From Salidesulfovibrio onnuriiensis (GTDB lineage: Bacteria > Desulfobacterota > Desulfovibrionia > Desulfovibrionales > Desulfovibrionaceae): 64,000 nt of DNA. The stretch covers positions 727,001 to 791,000 of the forward strand of contig NZ_CP040751.1 of the NCBI RefSeq assembly GCF_008001235.1. Direction: 5' to 3'. Both the position numbers and the translations under genes were made by a program. Every line of letters begins with the position of its first letter. Positions within the stretch are counted from its first letter, which is position 1. Shown one piece after another: positions 42,508-51,129 of the stretch. Below the pieces are notes generated by a model. The model was not told the DNA's origin. It did no database searches and was given only the letters and a program-made list of their open reading frames with translations.

Positions 42508-42548
42508 GCCTCTTTCATCCGGCCCGGAAAGCAGGGCTATGCTCTTGG
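42508..42548 (+). promoter_or_regulatory. Promoter-like block shared with the portal unit, copy 1
   Basis: It aligns almost base for base with 43925-43966: GCC, pyrimidine run, ATCCGGC, AAA, GGGCTATGCTC, TTGG. TATGCT (42538-42543) is a plausible -10; the -35 is not a sigma-70 consensus. It lies about 120 bp before the capsid start. Confidence 0.55.
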
Positions 42549-42664
42549 GGTTTTCGGCCCCGCCGCCTCATCCGTGGAAGCCCGCGCCCGTTTGCGCGGC
42601 ACCTGCCCGGGGTTTTGCGGGAGACCCTCCTGTGCAACCGATAACCGACCAAGGAGAACACTTC

Positions 42665-43495
42665 ATGTCCATGTACATTGAAGAGAGTTTTGTCACCCAA
42701 TACTGCACGGACGTGCATCTTGCCTATCAGCAGAAGGGCTCCAAGCTTCGCAATACCGTGCGCCTCAAGACCGGGGTCAAGGGCTCCAAGTGCGTGTTCC
42801 AGAAAAACGGCAAGGGAACCGCGGGCAAGAAGACCCGCCACGGCAACGTGCCGCTCATGAACCTGAACCATTCCACGGTGTCCTGTTCCCTGGAGGATTG
42901 GTACGCCGCCGAATACATCGACAAGCTCGACGAGGTGCGCACCAACACGGACGAGCGCCTGGTGGCCGCCAACGCCGGGGCCTGGGCCCTGGGCCGCAAG
43001 GTGGATGAGCTGATCCTGAGCCGCATGGACGCCACCGCCAGCGAGGTGGTCGAGGACACCAAGGGCCTGACCAAGGGCAAGATCCTGGAGGCCTTCGCCG
43101 TGCTCAACTCCAAGGACGTGCCCGACGACGGCAGCCGCTTCGCAGTGGTGGGCCCGCACCAGTGGAACGAGCTCCTGAACATCGAGGAGTTCAAGAACGC
43201 GGACTATGCGGGCGACAAGTTCGCTTGGCTCAAGGGCACCGAATCCCGCAACTGGCTGGGCATCACCTGGATGTTCCACACCGGCCTGCCCCTGGAGGGC
43301 GGCGTTCGCAAGTGCTTTATGTACCACAAGAACGCCGTGGGCCTGGCAGAGGCCCATGAGGTCAAGGCCTATGTGGACTGGGTTCCGGAAAAGGCCGCCC
43401 ACCTGGTGGACCACCTGCTTTGCGCCGGGGCCTGCCTCATCGACGGCGACGGCGTGGTGGAGATCCAGTGCGACGACGATGCCGCCATCGTCTAG
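42665..43495 (+). CDS. Phage major capsid protein (podovirus-like)
   Basis: About 276 residues after AAGGAG. Features fit an HK97-fold capsid of T7-like podoviruses: an N-arm (IEESFVTQYCTDVHLAYQQKGSKLRNTVR), a spine-helix region (TDERLVAANAGAWALGRKVDELILSRMD) and a P-domain (RFAVVGPHQWNELLNIEEFKNADY). It is preceded by its own operator and promoter-like block and followed by a small gene and strong terminator, as expected for a highly expressed structural unit. No protease motif or delta-domain cleavage site is evident. Homology recalled, not computed. Confidence 0.7.
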   Translation: MSMYIEESFVTQYCTDVHLAYQQKGSKLRNTVRLKTGVKGSKCVFQKNGKGTAGKKTRHGNVPLMNLNHSTVSCSLEDWYAAEYIDKLDEVRTNTDERLVAANAGAWALGRKVDELILSRMDATASEVVEDTKGLTKGKILEAFAVLNSKDVPDDGSRFAVVGPHQWNELLNIEEFKNADYAGDKFAWLKGTESRNWLGITWMFHTGLPLEGGVRKCFMYHKNAVGLAEAHEVKAYVDWVPEKAAHLVDHLLCAGACLIDGDGVVEIQCDDDAAIV

Positions 43496-43540
43496 GGTGT
43501 GATGATATCGAAAACCTATCGATAGTGAAGGAGAGTTTAT

Positions 43541-43789
43541 ATGTCTTATGAATCCAAAAATATGCGTCTTATGGGAGGCGTGCCCGGACAGCAGCTGTTC
43601 CTGTACCGCAGCACCGACGCCCTGGCCGATGTGGTGGCCTCGGGCTACTTTGATCGCGCCGTGGAGGAATACAACCTAGATACCGGCGACGTGATCCTAG
43701 CCTGCACCGGCCCCAAGAATGCGGCCGCCGTGGATCTGTTGGTAGCCACCAACACCGCCGGTGTCGTGACCGTGGTCAACGGCTCCTAA
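43541..43789 (+). CDS. Small phage structural protein, possible capsid decoration or spike
   Basis: 82 residues, mostly beta ([51 protein letters not shown]). Proteins with this outline follow capsid genes in some podoviruses and coat the head or form fibres. It shares the capsid transcript: a ribosome site (GAAGGAGAG) precedes it and a terminator follows. Function not certain. Confidence 0.6.
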   Translation: MSYESKNMRLMGGVPGQQLFLYRSTDALADVVASGYFDRAVEEYNLDTGDVILACTGPKNAAAVDLLVATNTAGVVTVVNGS

Positions 43790-43830
43790 ACGTTTTTGCC
43801 AAGGGGGAGCGATAACCTTCCATTGTGATC

Positions 43831-43860
43831 GGCCGGGCCTTGCCCGGCCTTTTCTTTTTT
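43831..43860 (+). terminator. Intrinsic terminator of the capsid unit
   Basis: GGCCGGGC (43831-43838) pairs with GCCCGGCC (43842-43849), loop CTT, followed by TTTTCTTTTTT. Confidence 0.93.
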
Positions 43861-43924
43861 GGCCGTTTCTTCTTTCCCACATCCTGTCAAGCGTCTTTCT
43901 TTTCCCGCACGCATCCTTTTTCCT

Positions 43925-43966
43925 GCCCTTTTTATCCGGCGGACAAAACCGGGGCTATGCTCCTGG
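43925..43966 (+). promoter_or_regulatory. Promoter-like block shared with the capsid unit, copy 2
   Basis: Same block as at 42508-42548, with TATGCT at 43956-43961, about 30 bp before the next ATG. The conserved part is ATCCGGC and GGGCTATGCTCCTGG. It directly precedes the gene set with the portal, so the two head-gene units probably share a phage-type promoter. Confidence 0.55.
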
Positions 43967-43991
43967 CTACCACAAGCAAGGAGGAATTATT

Positions 43992-44309
43992 ATGGGTGCA
44001 GCAGCCCCGGCAATCATGTCCATAGTCGCCAGCGTGGCCTCATCGGCCATTGCCAGCAAAATGCAGAAAAAGGGACCTTCCCAGTCCGACGCCATGCGCG
44101 AGGAGCGCGAGCGTCAGGAACGGGAGCGCAAGGAAAAGGAAGCCGAGGAACGCCGGCAGGAGCGCTATCAGATGCGCGAGGCTCGCGAAATCGAAAGAAA
44201 ACGGCTTCTGGCTTCCGACAAGAACAGCACCCTGGCCAACGGGGGCGCGGGCCTGACCGATGCGGCCTCGGTGCAGCAGGCCGGGCTCAAGCAGAAGCTG
44301 GGGGAATAG
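43992..44309 (+). CDS. Small phage protein with hydrophobic N-terminus and charged coiled coil
   Basis: 105 residues: an Ala/Ser-rich, helix-like N-terminus (MSIVASVASSAIAS) and a highly charged coiled coil (about 30-80, REERERQERERKEKEAEERR). This type of protein often sits just upstream of podovirus portal genes as an internal or ejection-like protein. AAGGAGG lies 7 nt before the ATG. It almost touches the portal gene. Assignment by position only. Confidence 0.55.
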   Translation: MGAAAPAIMSIVASVASSAIASKMQKKGPSQSDAMREERERQERERKEKEAEERRQERYQMREAREIERKRLLASDKNSTLANGGAGLTDAASVQQAGLKQKLGE

Positions 44310-44310
44310 C

Positions 44311-46050
44311 ATGGACCGCACGGAATTCGTGGAACGGATCCTGAAACGCTTCGAGGGGCTGGAGACAGCGCGCCGTCCCTGGGTTTCCACCTGGCGGGAC
44401 CTGGCCGACTACATGCTGCCCCGCAAGGGCAATTTCGGCCTGGGCGGTCAGTTGAGCCACGGCCCCGAGGCGGGGGATGAACTGATTTTCGACTCCACGC
44501 CCCTGCACGCCCTGGAGCTTCTGGCCTCGGCCCTGGGAGGGTTGCTGACCAACCCGGCCCTGCCCTGGTTCGAGATGCGGGTCAAGGACCGTGAAAAGGG
44601 CGACAGCGCCGAGGTGCGCCGTTTCCTGCAGGAGGCCCGCGAGCGCATGGTTTCGGTGCTTAATGCCGAGGACACCGGCTTTCAGGCCCATGTACATGAG
44701 TTGTATCTGGACATCGCGCTCATGGGCACGGCGGCCATGTACGTGGAGGCCGATCCCGAGAGCGTGGTGCGTTTTTCCACCCGTCCCCTGGGCGAGGCCT
44801 ATGTGGCCGAGTCTGCCCAGGGCGTGGTGGATACGGTCTTTCGCAAGTACCGCATCACTCTGCGCCAGGCCTGGCAGGAATGGGGCGAGGCCTGCTCCGA
44901 GCACATCAGGGAACGGGTTCGGGAAAACCCCGAGGAAAAGGTGGAGATCCTGCACGCGGTCTTTCCGCGCACGGACAGGGATCCCTTCGGCATCGGGGTG
45001 TCCAACTTTCCCTGGGCCTGCGTCTACCTGGAGACCTCGTCCCGCCATCTGCTCGAGGAATCCGGCTACATGGAAATGCCCTACATGGTGCCCCGCTGGG
45101 CCAAGGCCGCGGGCGATACCTATGGCCGGGGTCCGGGCCTGACCGCGCTTTCGGACGTGCGTGTGCTCAACGCCATGGCCCGCACCGCGCTCATGGCCGC
45201 GGAAAAGATGAGCGACCCGCCCCTCATGGTGCCGGACGACGGCTTCCTGGGACCGGTGCGCTCCGGTCCGGGCGGCCTTTCCTACTACCGGGCCGGGAGC
45301 TCGGACCGCATTGAGGCCCTGCCCGTGCGCAGCGACCTGCGCGCCGCCGAGCAGATGATGGCCGAGCGCCGCGATTCCATCCGCAGAATATTCCTCAACG
45401 AGCAGCTTCAGCCCTCGGAGGGGCCGGGGATTTCCGCCACCGAGGCGGTTATCCGCCAGAGCGAGAAGATGCGTGTGCTGGGACCGGTGCTGGGTCGTTT
45501 GCAGACCGAGTTCCTGAGCCCCCTCATCAAGCGCGTCTTCAACATCATGCACCGGGCGGGGGCGCTGCCGCGTTTTCCCGAGGGGCTGCAACGCAACGAC
45601 GTGGAGGTGCGCTATACCTCGCCCGTGACCCGCGCCCAGCGCCAGTACGAGGCCCAGGGTCTGGCCCAGGTCATGGAATACCTGAGCCCGCTGGTGGGCG
45701 GGGGCGACGCCTTCGGCATCATGGATAACTTCGACACCGACCGGGTGGCCCGGCATGCCGCCGACCTGTTCGGCGTGCCTGCGGACTACCTGCGGCAGGA
45801 GGACGAGGTGCGCCAGGCCCGGGAGGGCAAGAGCCATGCGGGCAGTCAGGCGCAGACCGCCCAGACAGTGGACCAAATGGCCCGGGTGGCCAAGACCCTA
45901 TCCGAGGCGCGCATGGACGCGCCCAACGCCCTCACCGAGCTGGTGCGTCTGTTCGGCGGCAGCCTGGGGGCCCTGCAAAGCGTCATGTCCGGCGGCCCTG
46001 TGCCGCAAACCGAATCAACCCCATCCCAGGAGGAGAGCGACCATGCATGA
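44311..46050 (+). CDS. Podovirus head-tail connector (portal) protein
   Basis: 579 residues, near the usual length of the head-tail connector family of T7-like phages. Recognisable blocks are RPWVSTWRDLADYMLPRKG, DSTPLHALELLASALGGLLTNPALPWFEM and the later YGRGPGLTALSDVRVLNAMARTALMAAEK, then RRDSIRRIFLNEQLQPSEG and SATEAVIRQSEKMRVLGPVLGRLQTEFLSPL. The portal forms a dodecamer at one vertex through which DNA passes. GGGGGA precedes the ATG. Overlaps the next gene by 8 bp. Full length with no frameshift, unlike terL. Confidence 0.88.
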   Translation: MDRTEFVERILKRFEGLETARRPWVSTWRDLADYMLPRKGNFGLGGQLSHGPEAGDELIFDSTPLHALELLASALGGLLTNPALPWFEMRVKDREKGDSAEVRRFLQEARERMVSVLNAEDTGFQAHVHELYLDIALMGTAAMYVEADPESVVRFSTRPLGEAYVAESAQGVVDTVFRKYRITLRQAWQEWGEACSEHIRERVRENPEEKVEILHAVFPRTDRDPFGIGVSNFPWACVYLETSSRHLLEESGYMEMPYMVPRWAKAAGDTYGRGPGLTALSDVRVLNAMARTALMAAEKMSDPPLMVPDDGFLGPVRSGPGGLSYYRAGSSDRIEALPVRSDLRAAEQMMAERRDSIRRIFLNEQLQPSEGPGISATEAVIRQSEKMRVLGPVLGRLQTEFLSPLIKRVFNIMHRAGALPRFPEGLQRNDVEVRYTSPVTRAQRQYEAQGLAQVMEYLSPLVGGGDAFGIMDNFDTDRVARHAADLFGVPADYLRQEDEVRQAREGKSHAGSQAQTAQTVDQMARVAKTLSEARMDAPNALTELVRLFGGSLGALQSVMSGGPVPQTESTPSQEESDHA

Positions 46051-46270
46051 GACCATTGAACTGCACCGCGCCTACAAGCGCATTTTCGATACCGAGGACG
46101 GCCGGACCGTGCTGGAGGATCTAAAGCAGCGGGCCTGCTTCGACCGGACCACCTTTTCCACGGACCCGGGCCGCACCCTTTTCAACGAAGGCAGGCGGAG
46201 CATGGTGCTGCATGTCCGCTTCATGAGTAACGAGGACAATTTCAGGGAACTGAGCAAGGAGAAGAAGTAG
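46043..46270 (+). CDS. Bbp19-family phage protein
   Basis: 75 residues: RAYKRIFDTEDGRTVLEDLKQR, CFDRTTFSTDPGRTLFNEGRRSMVLHV. This matches the small conserved protein next to portal genes known from Bordetella phage BPP-1 (Bbp19) and relatives. AGGAGGAG lies upstream and the ATG overlaps the portal end. Function unknown, probably head morphogenesis. Confidence 0.8.
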   Translation: MHETIELHRAYKRIFDTEDGRTVLEDLKQRACFDRTTFSTDPGRTLFNEGRRSMVLHVRFMSNEDNFRELSKEKK

Positions 46271-46271
46271 C

Positions 46272-47125
46272 ATGAACAAGGCAGCAATGATGCAGGCCCC
46301 GGCCGGGCAGGACTGGCGGGCCACCCTGCCCCGGGAATGGACCATCCCCCACCGCACCGCCGACGGCGGCAGCGCCGAGATCCCCATCGGCGAGCATCCC
46401 GCCCTGGCCAAGTATGCCAGCAAGGACGAGGCCGTGAAGGCCCTGGTGCATGCCCAGCGCATGCTCGGCCGCAGGCCCGAGGGCTATATGCCCGTGCCCG
46501 GGGAGAATTCCTCTCCCGAGGAATGGGACGAGATCTATGCGGCCCTGGGCAGGCCGTCCGGCCCGGAGGGGTACCCCATGCCCGAACTGGAGCTGCCCGA
46601 CGACTTCGAGGTGCGCGGGGAGTTTCAGGAGGAATTCCTGGTAATGGCCCACAGGCTCGGCCTGAACGTGCAGCAAGCGCAGGGGCTGCTGTCCTGGTTC
46701 CTGCCCAAGGTGGCCGGGGTGCACCTGGATATGCAGTGCGGCGAGCAGGAAGAGAGGATGCGCGAATTCGATACCCTGCGTTCCGTGCACATGGGCGATA
46801 CCCCGTCCGTGCTCGATCAGGCGCTTCAGGCGGCCTATGCCGTGGGCGGCGAGGAATTGCTGGAGGCCCTGGATTCCACGGGCGCGGGCAACCGCGCGGC
46901 CGTGATCAGCGCCTTTGCCCGCATGGCCCCCTGGTGCTGGAGGGGCGTTTCCGCGGCCGCCGGGGCGACATGGAGCAGGCCCTGAGCAAGGAGCGGCTGG
47001 AAGAGATGATGCGTGATCCTCGCTACCATGATCCCCTCAAGCGCGATTCCGAATGGGTGCGCCGCATCGAGGACGGCTTCAGGAGCCTGTATCCCGGTCG
47101 GCATGACGGCGGACAGGGTCGCTAG
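46272..47125 (+). pseudogene. Phage capsid assembly/scaffolding-like protein with a one-base frameshift
   Basis: The intact frame runs 46272-46985 (237 residues) and then degenerates. In another frame the sequence continues EQALSKERLEEMMRDPRYHDPLKRDSEWVRRIEDGFRSLYPG (to 47125), the kind of charged C-terminus scaffolding proteins use to bind capsid. The break is at a run of five C (46927-46931); six would restore one protein of about 284 residues. The N-terminal part is acidic and helical (EEWDEIYAALGRPSGPEGYPMPELELPDDFE). Loss of the tail would be expected to stop head assembly. Confidence 0.7.
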
Positions 47126-47147
47126 GGCGCACAATGCAAACAGAATA

Positions 47148-47174
47148 AGGCCGGGTCGATTGACCCGGCCTTTC
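47148..47174 (+). terminator. Terminator closing the phage unit
   Basis: AGGCCGGGTC (47148-47157) pairs with GACCCGGCCT (47162-47171), loop GATT, followed by TT. The last phage gene ends 23 bp before. 47175-47264 shows nothing recognisable. Confidence 0.85.
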
Positions 47175-47264
47175 CGCTTTTGCCCCGGCTGCCGCTTCGC
47201 GCCCTCCGGGGAGCATGGAGCCGCGAATGGCTTTAAAGGGGAGTTCGGCTGGCGTGACCACTCC

Positions 47265-47756
47265 CTATGGGCTGTCGCAAGGATACCACGGCTCGTTCAC
47301 CTTTCGGTCCGACCCGAGCAGCGTGATGGTGGGTGGCAGCACCTGGGCAATGAGCGGGGTGAAGGGCTCGTAATCATAGGTGACCATGACTTCCACGATC
47401 TGGCAGGGCTCTCCTGCATTGCCGGAGATTCCCTCGCCCGTGGCGGCCATGTCCGGCCAGCTCCGGATGATGATCTCCTTGTTTCCGTCGCGCAGTACCG
47501 AAAGCATGGACCCGGTCTTTTCCTGGATCTGGGTCAGGCGGGTGCCTTCCTCGTATCCCTGACCCGTGCTGGCGAACCGCGCCCCGTCCTGGGCGGCCCG
47601 CTGCAGGGTCAGCCAGGAATAGCAGATGGTGCCCATCTCCACGAGGCACAGGAGCAGGATGAAGAGGACCGGCAGGACCAGGGCGAATTCAAGGGTGGTC
47701 ATGCCTTCGCGGGACCGCCGGTCCTTCATCTTGTTGAGGGTTGCTGAAATGTTCAT
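47265..47756 (-). CDS. tadE: TadE-like minor pseudopilin
   Basis: 163 residues. The short leader and pseudopilin segment REGMTTLEFALVLPVLFILLLCLVEMG carry the TadE-type cleavage site with Glu at +5 relative to the processed residue. A globular part ending EPWYPCDSP follows. TadE and TadF are processed by TadV and work in Flp pilus assembly. AGGAGG precedes the ATG. Last gene of the minus-strand tadE-tadG-tadE unit controlled by a sigma-54 promoter at 49455-49469. Confidence 0.82.
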   Translation of the reverse strand: MNISATLNKMKDRRSREGMTTLEFALVLPVLFILLLCLVEMGTICYSWLTLQRAAQDGARFASTGQGYEEGTRLTQIQEKTGSMLSVLRDGNKEIIIRSWPDMAATGEGISGNAGEPCQIVEVMVTYDYEPFTPLIAQVLPPTITLLGSDRKVNEPWYPCDSP

Positions 47757-47765
47757 GGCCGCCTC

Positions 47766-49079
47766 CTAGTTGAGCAGACGCCAGCCGAGCTGGCGGCCGA
47801 TCTGCTTGAAGATGTCGTCGATGTCATACACCGAAGGCGCGTCGAAGTAGTGGTCGTCGGTTCCCGGCTTGCTGGAGGCGACGGTCTTCATGAGTTGCTT
47901 GTCCACCGTGTCCGAGGTCCCGAAGCGGATGGTGAAGATCTCGATGTCCGCGTCCTTGGCGAGCTGGGCCTGCTCGAGCATGTCCGCGTTGAGCTGGCCG
48001 CTGTCCTCGCAGTGGGCGTCGGTGACGTGCATGGCGTAGTAGGAGTTGGTCCAGTAATTGTTGGGCGCGTAGCTCTGGGCATAGGGCCCGCCGCAGCCGC
48101 CGTCTTCGTTGTCGCCGTCCGTGAGCAGGATCATGATCTTGCGGTATTCCTTGGGGTCGCCCGCCTGGGTGTAGGGCGCTTCCTGGGTCAGCACGTGCCT
48201 GCCCCACTTGAGGCCCATGGGGATAATGGTGCCGGACCAGGCCCCCAGGGCGTCCATGCGGTTGATGGATTCCAGGATGGTGCTTTTGTCCGTGGTCAGG
48301 GCCTGGGTCACGGGCACGCCGTTGGTGGTGTCCAGGGTGACCATGTTTCTGTAGTAGTAGGGAAGGGCCCAGTATTCGTCCATGAAGTCCTCGTGCAGGC
48401 CCTGGTTCAGGGTGCCGTCCCAGTTGCGTCCGCCCGCGGGCTGGCCGTCGCCGGCGTCGGCGCCGACCCGCACCAGTCCCTTGAAGGGCACGAGGCCCAC
48501 CTTGGTGGAGGGGCTGGTGCCGTCCGGGATGATCAGGTCCACAAGGTTGCTTGCCGCCTGGCGCACCATGCTGATGGGCGTGCCCTTCATGGATCCGGAA
48601 TTGTCGATGACAAAGACCACTTCCAGCTTGTTGAATCCGGCCGAGGCCTTGGCCTGGACCCAGTTGCTGTCCGCGCCGAGTACGCTGAGCAGCAGGGTAT
48701 TGACCTCGGCCTTGGCGGTTACGTTGACGCTGCGGATCTCGGTGCCCGGGGTGATGCTTTCCACCACGGCGCCGGGATAGTTGGTCTGGACCATGTCATT
48801 GACTGCGGTTTCGACCAGTCCCTTGTCCAGGTCAGGGTCGTAGGGCAGCTGCAGGCTGCCGGCCAGGGCCCCCGCATCCACGGATGCCTGCAGCCGGGTC
48901 TTGGCCTTGTAGAGCATGCCCAGGTCCACGCCCAGGCCCACAAAGGCCACAAGCAGGGGCAGCATGAGCCCCATGAGCAGGCTCACCGCGCCGCTGCGCG
49001 GTCCCCTAGGGGATGGGCATGGTGGTGCTTGCCTGGAGCGTGTAGGTGTCTGTTTCACCCGTGATGATGCTGGTGCCAT
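47766..49079 (-). CDS. tadG: TadG-like protein with von Willebrand A domain
   Basis: About 437 residues. The N-terminal TadE-like segment (GAVSLLMGLMLPLLVAFVGLGVDLG) is followed by a VWA domain (about 155-430) with an intact metal-ion-dependent adhesion site start VVFVIDNSGSMKG, later TLDTTN and ILLTDGDNEDG. TadG proteins anchor or organise the Tad pilus and may add adhesion. The start at 49079 follows AAGGGAGG at 5 nt and overlaps the upstream gene by 74 bp; a GTG at 48986 would also keep the membrane segment. Choice of start uncertain. Confidence 0.82.
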   Translation of the reverse strand: MAPASSRVKQTPTRSRQAPPCPSPRGPRSGAVSLLMGLMLPLLVAFVGLGVDLGMLYKAKTRLQASVDAGALAGSLQLPYDPDLDKGLVETAVNDMVQTNYPGAVVESITPGTEIRSVNVTAKAEVNTLLLSVLGADSNWVQAKASAGFNKLEVVFVIDNSGSMKGTPISMVRQAASNLVDLIIPDGTSPSTKVGLVPFKGLVRVGADAGDGQPAGGRNWDGTLNQGLHEDFMDEYWALPYYYRNMVTLDTTNGVPVTQALTTDKSTILESINRMDALGAWSGTIIPMGLKWGRHVLTQEAPYTQAGDPKEYRKIMILLTDGDNEDGGCGGPYAQSYAPNNYWTNSYYAMHVTDAHCEDSGQLNADMLEQAQLAKDADIEIFTIRFGTSDTVDKQLMKTVASSKPGTDDHYFDAPSVYDIDDIFKQIGRQLGWRLLN

Positions 49080-49413
49080 CGGAGCCTCCCTTGAACGGAA
49101 CATATTCGCAACTGACGGTGACGGTGACGGTCTTCTGCGTCTGGTCGGTGGTGACCACGGTATTCACGGCGTCATCCGGTATTTCGGTGATGATCGCCTT
49201 GACCAATCCCACCACGTCCGCGTCCTCGCCTTGCAGGAGCACCATGCGTGCGCCTTCCCTGCTGGCTTCCTGCAGGGATGTATAAGTGTGCATGGCGGTG
49301 GACGCTTCCACGAGCACGAACAGCAGCAGCACGATGAGCGGCAGCATGAGCGCCAGTTCCGTGGCCGCTATCCCTTTTCGGGAATCGTTGTATTGTGTGT
49401 TTCTCCTGTCCAT
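49006..49413 (-). CDS. Second TadE-like minor pseudopilin
   Basis: 135 residues. A basic leader and the pseudopilin block RKGIAATELALMLPLIVLLLFVLVEASTAM, with Glu at the expected position, mark it as TadE/TadF family. A beta-rich periplasmic region follows. The start at 49413 follows AGGAG; the frame is open to 49470. First gene of the minus-strand unit, 42 bp from a consensus sigma-54 promoter. Confidence 0.8.
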   Translation of the reverse strand: MDRRNTQYNDSRKGIAATELALMLPLIVLLLFVLVEASTAMHTYTSLQEASREGARMVLLQGEDADVVGLVKAIITEIPDDAVNTVVTTDQTQKTVTVTVSCEYVPFKGGSDGTSIITGETDTYTLQASTTMPIP

Positions 49414-49454
49414 ATCCGAACTCCTTCCCTGTCGGCGGTGTTTGCCCATTATCA

Positions 49455-49469
49455 GCAATGGGCGTGCCA
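49455..49469 (-). promoter_or_regulatory. Sigma-54 promoter of the tadE-tadG unit
   Basis: On the minus strand the sequence reads TGGCACGCCCATTGC, with GG and GC at the exact -24/-12 spacing and full consensus cores. It is about 42 bp from the first ATG. The palindrome at 49590-49606, about 120 bp upstream on this strand, is well placed as its enhancer. Confidence 0.88.
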
Positions 49470-49589
49470 AGGTTGTTATTGGTTTTCTCCTGTGCCCCGC
49501 CTGGGGTGGATAGTGTTTAAATTTAACATGTTATCTTGGCGGACCTTCAGGGGCCTTTGTCCTGATAATGGTTGCGGCAGCCATGACTG

Positions 49590-49606
49590 ATCTATTTTTT
49601 ATGGAT
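49590..49606. promoter_or_regulatory. Activator-binding palindrome, copy 1
   Basis: ATCTATTTTTTATGGAT, one mismatch from the perfect palindrome of copy 3. It lies between the minus-strand tad unit and the regulator gene, 51 bp before the regulator ATG. The AT-rich stretch at 49515-49534 nearby could bend DNA. Bidirectional use and autoregulation are possible. Confidence 0.72.
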
Positions 49607-49656
49607 CGAGGCCGAGAAATGGGGTAGTGTTCGGATAAAGACCAAAGGAGCAGTGC

Positions 49657-51048
49657 ATGGCCGTCAGGATACTCGTTGTGGACGATGACCAGGCCTTTCA
49701 GGGCCTGCTGGTGGACGCCCTGACCGACAAGGGCTACGAGGTGGAAACAGCGGCGACCGCCGAGGAGGGCATTGAAAAGGCCCGGAACGGGAGTTTCGAC
49801 CTGGCTTTGCATGACGTGAAGCTGCCCGGAATGAGCGGGGTGGACGCCCTGCCGCACCTGGCCGAGGCCGCGCCGGGCATGGATGTCATCGTCATGACCG
49901 GCTACGCCACCAAGGGCTCCGGGGTGGAGGCCATGAAGCGCGGGGCCTACGACTACTTCACCAAGCCGTTCAGCATGGGCGAGATGGACGTTGTCATCCG
50001 CAGGGCCCTGGAAAAGCGCAAGCTGCAGCGGGAGTTGTCCACCCTGCGGAAGAACTTGCGTGCGGACAGCCCTCTTGAGGCCCTCATCGGCCAGAGCGAG
50101 GCCATGATGCTGGTCAAGGAACGCATCGAGCGGGTGGCCGAGCTGGATGCGGATGTGCTGGTGGTGGGCGAGACCGGCACCGGCAAGGAGCTGGTTTCGG
50201 ATACCATCCACGGCCTGAGTTCCCGCGTGTCCGGGCCGTTCATCAAGATCAACTGCGCGGCCATTCCCGAGAGCCTGCTGGAAAGCGAGCTCTTCGGCCA
50301 TGAAAAGGGTGCCTTCACCGGGGCCGGGGCCGTGAAAAAGGGCAAGTTCGAGCTGGCCGAGGGCGGCACCATTCTCCTGGACGAGATCGGGGACATGCCC
50401 ATCCATCTTCAGCCCAAGCTGCTGCGCGCCGTCGAGCAGAAGCAGGTGGAGCGCCTGGGCGGCATCTCGCCCATCTCCTTTGACGTGCGCATCATTGCCG
50501 CCACCAACCAGGAGCTGGAACAGCGGGTCCGGGATGGGGCGTTCCGTAGCGACCTTTATTACCGCCTCAATGTGGCCACCATCCAGCTGCCCCCCCTGCG
50601 TCAGCGCATGGACGACCTGCCGCTTCTGGCCGAGCATTTCATCCGGCGGGCCAACCGTCGCCTGGGCACGGATATCCTGGGGATCGCTCCGGACGCCATG
50701 GCCGCCATGATGGCCTATGACTGGCCCGGCAATGTGCGCCAGCTGGCCAATGCCGTGGAGCGGGCCTCCATTTTCTGCAAGGGCAGCCACATCACCCGGG
50801 CCGAGGTGGATCTGGCCTTTTCCAAGGCCGTTCAGGGCGGCGAGGAGACCGCTTCGGTCATCCTGGACGGGGAGACGACCCTCAAACAGGCCCTGCAGGA
50901 ATACGAGCGCGCGGTCATTTCCGCGGCCCTGGCCCGGACCTCCGGCGTCCAGACCGAGGCGGCCGCTCTTCTGGGCGTTTCTCCCAAGAATTTGTGGAAC
51001 AAGCTGCAGAAGCATCATTTGGATCCCGCCGAGTTCATTGTACGCTGA
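49657..51048 (+). CDS. NtrC-family sigma-54-dependent response regulator of the Tad locus
   Basis: 463 residues. Receiver (1-120) with Asp9-11 acid patch, phospho-acceptor D53 (LALHDVKLPGM), Thr in VMTGYA and Lys in YDYFTKPF. AAA+ domain (about 145-380) with Walker A GETGTGKE, the sigma-54 contact motif GAFTGA, Walker B GGTILLDEIGDM and R fingers FRSDLYYRL. The C-terminal Fis-like helix-turn-helix (about 420-460, TEAAALLGVSPKNLWNKLQ) binds DNA. No partner kinase gene is adjacent. Palindromic sites on both sides and sigma-54 promoters for both tad units make it their likely activator. AAAGGAGCA precedes the ATG. Confidence 0.93.
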   Translation: MAVRILVVDDDQAFQGLLVDALTDKGYEVETAATAEEGIEKARNGSFDLALHDVKLPGMSGVDALPHLAEAAPGMDVIVMTGYATKGSGVEAMKRGAYDYFTKPFSMGEMDVVIRRALEKRKLQRELSTLRKNLRADSPLEALIGQSEAMMLVKERIERVAELDADVLVVGETGTGKELVSDTIHGLSSRVSGPFIKINCAAIPESLLESELFGHEKGAFTGAGAVKKGKFELAEGGTILLDEIGDMPIHLQPKLLRAVEQKQVERLGGISPISFDVRIIAATNQELEQRVRDGAFRSDLYYRLNVATIQLPPLRQRMDDLPLLAEHFIRRANRRLGTDILGIAPDAMAAMMAYDWPGNVRQLANAVERASIFCKGSHITRAEVDLAFSKAVQGGEETASVILDGETTLKQALQEYERAVISAALARTSGVQTEAAALLGVSPKNLWNKLQKHHLDPAEFIVR

Positions 51049-51064
51049 TCTATTTTTTATGGAT
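51048..51064. promoter_or_regulatory. Activator-binding palindrome, copy 2
   Basis: ATCTATTTTTTATGGAT, identical to copy 1. Its first base is the last base of the regulator's TGA stop. It lies about 195 bp upstream of the flp sigma-54 promoter. Confidence 0.72.
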
Positions 51065-51129
51065 TGAAGTAACCAGTTAAGAACATAGGAAAAATCAAGA
51101 TTGTTGTGGATCGTCATCGAGGGATGCCG

